64,000 bases of DNA, from positions 97,671 through 161,670 of the forward strand of contig JAMPGZ010000001.1 in NCBI GenBank assembly GCA_023663655.1. The letters run 5' to 3'. How positions within the stretch are numbered: position 1 is the first letter of the stretch; each line of letters starts with the position of its first letter. Position numbers and translations under genes: made by a program. Shown piece by piece: positions 61,492 to 64,000 of this stretch. The notes under the pieces were generated by a model. That model had not been told where the DNA came from and did no database searches. It saw only the letters and a list, made by a program, of their open reading frames with translations. This DNA comes from Lachnospiraceae bacterium. GTDB lineage: Bacteria; Bacteroidota; Bacteroidia; Bacteroidales; Muribaculaceae.

Positions 61492-64000
61492 ATGAAGTAT
61501 TTCCTGTTATCCATAATTCTTGCAATCTCCTCGTTGGATGGCTGGGCACAGGCGGCTGACACGCGCTTGTTGCAAGGCACTGTTCTCGACGAGACAGGCG
61601 AGCCGCTTATCGGCGCGACTGTCAAGGAGGAGGGGACAGTCAACGCGACTGCCACCAATATTGAAGGAAAGTACACATTGAAGCTCCCTGCCGGCAAGGC
61701 TGTGAAGCTCTCGATAACCTACGTGGGCTATACTCCGGCTATGGTCGAGGTGGCTCCGTCGCAGAACAACATCAAGACCACGCTTTCTGTCAGCGCCAAC
61801 AACATTGACGAGATAGTGGTGATCGGTTACGGCGCGGCAAAGAAAAGTTCGCTCACATCATCGGTAGAGGTTATCTCCGGCGATGAGCTTATCCGTATCC
61901 CGGCGATGAATGTTGACGAGACTCTTGCCGGACAGGTTGCCGGCGTGGGCGTAATAAACACCTCAGGCGACCCCTCTTCGCCCAAGGAAGCAGCGATAAG
62001 TATTCGTGGTAATGTTGATCCTCTGCTTGTGATAGATGGAGTGCCGCGTCTCGGCACCAACACTTCCGATGGCGAGATGCGACTCAGCGACTTGAACCCC
62101 GACGACATCGAGAGCATCTCGATTCTGAAGGACGCGGCTGCAGCCGCCGTTTACGGCGCACGCGCCGCAAACGGTGTGATTCTTGTACAAACCAAGCGCG
62201 GCAACAACGAGGGTCGTGCCCGCGTGAGCTTCCGCGGACAGTATAACCTCCAGGAAGCCACTTATCTGCCTAAATTCCTCGACGCATATAAGTTTGCCGA
62301 GCTTTACAACCGTGCGGTTGAGGCTGACGGTACCGATGTGTACAAGCCCTACGACTTGTCGCTGATAGGCTCCAACCCCAATGTGTATGGCAATGAAAAT
62401 ATGCTTGACCACCTTGACAAGTGGGGTCACTCGCAGCGTTATTCATTATCAATCTCCGGTGGTGTCAAAACGATCAAATACTATATTTCGGGCGGTTATA
62501 CCAATGCAAAGGGACTTTATGCCAATGTGAGCCGCGACCGTTACAACTACTCGGTGAAACTCGATGCCGAGATCTTCAAGGGTTTGACCGCACAGGTCGA
62601 TTTGAGTGGAACAATTTCGGCAAACAAGACTCCGAGCTACGCCACCATTGACGCTGCATATAATTTCTCTCCGCTTCAGGTGCTTCAGTTCACCGATGGC
62701 AATCTTGCGAGTATCGATGGAAAGAATCCGCTTATCAATGTCTATGGCATGGGCGGTTACCAGAAGATCGACACCGACATGCACACTCTCAATGCAATTC
62801 TTCGCTATCAGATTCCCGGCATTGACGGTCTTCAGGTGTACTTGAAGGGTACTATGGACCTGAACCATCAGAATACTACCAAGTTCAGCAAGCCTGTTCC
62901 TTTGTACATATATGATGAGGCTACCGGAACCACTTCTGTCGACTCGAAAACGGTGTATCCGAAAGCCAAGATTACAATGTCGGATTATCATCAGAACATT
63001 AACAACAAGCTGATCGAGGCGGGCATCAGTTACAACCACACATTTGCTGAAAAGCATGATGTGTCGGCAATGGCGGTTGTAAACTATCAGGATTACCATT
63101 TCAAGAAGCTTGAAGGTGAGAATAATAATCTGCCGGGTGCGTTTCCTGAAATTATGGGCAGCTCTTCGTCCAATGTGCGTGTTGTCGGTAATGAATACTA
63201 CAGCGAACGTGCTTCGATTGTTGGACGTGCTACATACGGTTTTGATTCCCGCTATTTCGCTGAATTCAGCTTCCGTGTCGACGGTTCAACCCGTTTCCAT
63301 CCCGACAACCGCTGGGGCTTCTTCCCCACAGTTTCGGCATCATGGGTGCTCTCTAATGAGCATTTCTTCAAGAATATAGTTTCTTCCGATGCCGTTTCGT
63401 TTGCCAAGGTCCGCGGATCATTCGGTATCCTCGGAGATGACGGCGGTATCGGTGATTTCAGCTATCTTCGCCAGTATATGTTTGCCCCCGGATCCGGTTA
63501 TCAGATTGGCGGCAACTACGCTCCGGGTATCGTGAATAACACCGGTACTTATCCCAATCCCGACCTTGAGTGGGGTAAATCAAAAGACTACAACCTCGGT
63601 CTTGACCTCGGTTTCTGGAATAACCGCTTCTCTGTGACCGGTGAAATATTCCGTCGTTACCGTACCAATATGGTTGTTGATGCTCCCGCCTATCTGTTCC
63701 CGCCCTCCGTGGGAGTCGGCGGTACCGTTCCTGCGGTTAATATCGGCGAGGTGCGTTACCAAGGATGGGATATTTCACTCAAGCATCTCAACACAGTCGG
63801 AAACTTCAAGTATCACGTGACGTTGAATGTGTCGCGTACCACCGACAAGGTGCTTGACTGGGGTGATGAATCGGCTTATCTGCCCAATCTCCGCAGGAAA
63901 GGCAAATCTTACTCTGTTGTTGCAATGTATCGCTCGGCTGGATTATTCCAGAGCTATGAGGAGATTGCCGCTTGGCCGGTGGATCAGGACGGTATGGGCA
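61492..64000 (+). CDS. SusC/RagA family TonB-linked outer membrane transporter (third), cut by window edge
   Basis: The 836 visible residues form a SusC-type receptor: signal peptide (LAISSLDGWAQ), a regulatory-like domain (LLQGTVLDETGEPLIGATV), a plug domain (ISIRGNVDPLLVIDGVPRLG, ILKDAAAAAVYGARAANGVI) and most of the barrel. The C-terminus lies beyond the window. It is in an operon with the upstream metalloprotease (six-base gap), so a SusD partner is expected after it but cannot be seen. A protease plus SusC pair recalls the RagAB peptide importer of Porphyromonas, but this is inference. Confidence 0.9.
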   Translation, partial: MKYFLLSIILAISSLDGWAQAADTRLLQGTVLDETGEPLIGATVKEEGTVNATATNIEGKYTLKLPAGKAVKLSITYVGYTPAMVEVAPSQNNIKTTLSVSANNIDEIVVIGYGAAKKSSLTSSVEVISGDELIRIPAMNVDETLAGQVAGVGVINTSGDPSSPKEAAISIRGNVDPLLVIDGVPRLGTNTSDGEMRLSDLNPDDIESISILKDAAAAAVYGARAANGVILVQTKRGNNEGRARVSFRGQYNLQEATYLPKFLDAYKFAELYNRAVEADGTDVYKPYDLSLIGSNPNVYGNENMLDHLDKWGHSQRYSLSISGGVKTIKYYISGGYTNAKGLYANVSRDRYNYSVKLDAEIFKGLTAQVDLSGTISANKTPSYATIDAAYNFSPLQVLQFTDGNLASIDGKNPLINVYGMGGYQKIDTDMHTLNAILRYQIPGIDGLQVYLKGTMDLNHQNTTKFSKPVPLYIYDEATGTTSVDSKTVYPKAKITMSDYHQNINNKLIEAGISYNHTFAEKHDVSAMAVVNYQDYHFKKLEGENNNLPGAFPEIMGSSSSNVRVVGNEYYSERASIVGRATYGFDSRYFAEFSFRVDGSTRFHPDNRWGFFPTVSASWVLSNEHFFKNIVSSDAVSFAKVRGSFGILGDDGGIGDFSYLRQYMFAPGSGYQIGGNYAPGIVNNTGTYPNPDLEWGKSKDYNLGLDLGFWNNRFSVTGEIFRRYRTNMVVDAPAYLFPPSVGVGGTVPAVNIGEVRYQGWDISLKHLNTVGNFKYHVTLNVSRTTDKVLDWGDESAYLPNLRRKGKSYSVVAMYRSAGLFQSYEEIAAWPVDQDGMG

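Noticed and set aside
1-64000. tRNA, rRNA, tmRNA or riboswitch
   Set aside because: No cloverleaf, CCA-end, ribosomal or riboswitch core was recognised on either strand; a covariance-model search would be decisive.

Overview
The window reads as chromosome of a gut Bacteroidales bacterium, most like the Muribaculaceae (S24-7) lineage. Evidence: three SusC-type TonB-linked receptors with SusD partners, lipoproteins with acidic residues after the lipidated cysteine, a fimbrillin-type operon, the T9SS protein PorV, a fused SecDF, MaeB, and repeated TAnnTTTG promoter boxes. The family assignment is inference; the order is well supported. No rRNA, tRNA or CRISPR array was recognised.

Layout. 1-3573: truncated two-component-regulator propeller protein behind a U32 peptidase. 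3654-7884: fimbrillin-like operon (fimbrillin lipoprotein, metzincin lipoprotein, small protein with a T9SS-like C-terminus). 8132-9984: two DUF4230-like proteins and a membrane protein. 10011-13510: porin diverging from asnA and an M64 peptidase. 13590-15520: AAA ATPase plus HNH nuclease, a Septu (PtuAB)-like antiphage pair. 15517-19420, opposite strand: a compact phage-head cassette (small protein, major capsid, adaptor, portal, lipoprotein) with no terminase, tail, lysis or integration genes. 19940-27150: a SusCDEF-like locus. 27974-33855: a second SusCD locus with a lipoprotein. 34273-46246: C69 dipeptidase, queF, CLC channel, ammonium transporter, YpfJ-type protease, maeB, two envelope proteins and dinB. 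46565-49533: a pseudouridine synthase with a very long Gly-Tyr-Asn-Arg-Gln repeat region, then asnS. 49595-50310: a REP-associated tyrosine transposase between inverted REP elements. 50485-58699: porV, ispF, a PCMD-like protein, secDF, rlmN, recF and a DUF721 gene. 58882-64000: DUF5117-type metalloprotease and a third SusC-like receptor cut by the window end.

How it fits together. Most genes serve the envelope: nutrient capture (SusCD sets, porin, ammonium transporter), protein export (SecDF, PorV) and surface structures (fimbrillins). The accessory part is 13.5-19.5 kb, where a defence-like pair abuts the phage-head cassette tail to tail with overlapping stop codons. Intergenic DNA is rich in repeats: two gene-less paired REP elements matching the ends of the transposase unit, several 9-bp repeat families, a 16-bp tandem array and a large imperfect inverted repeat. 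Several genes have a TAnnTTTG box only 4-8 bases before the start codon, suggesting very short or absent leaders. All functions are read from motifs and family knowledge; no search was run.
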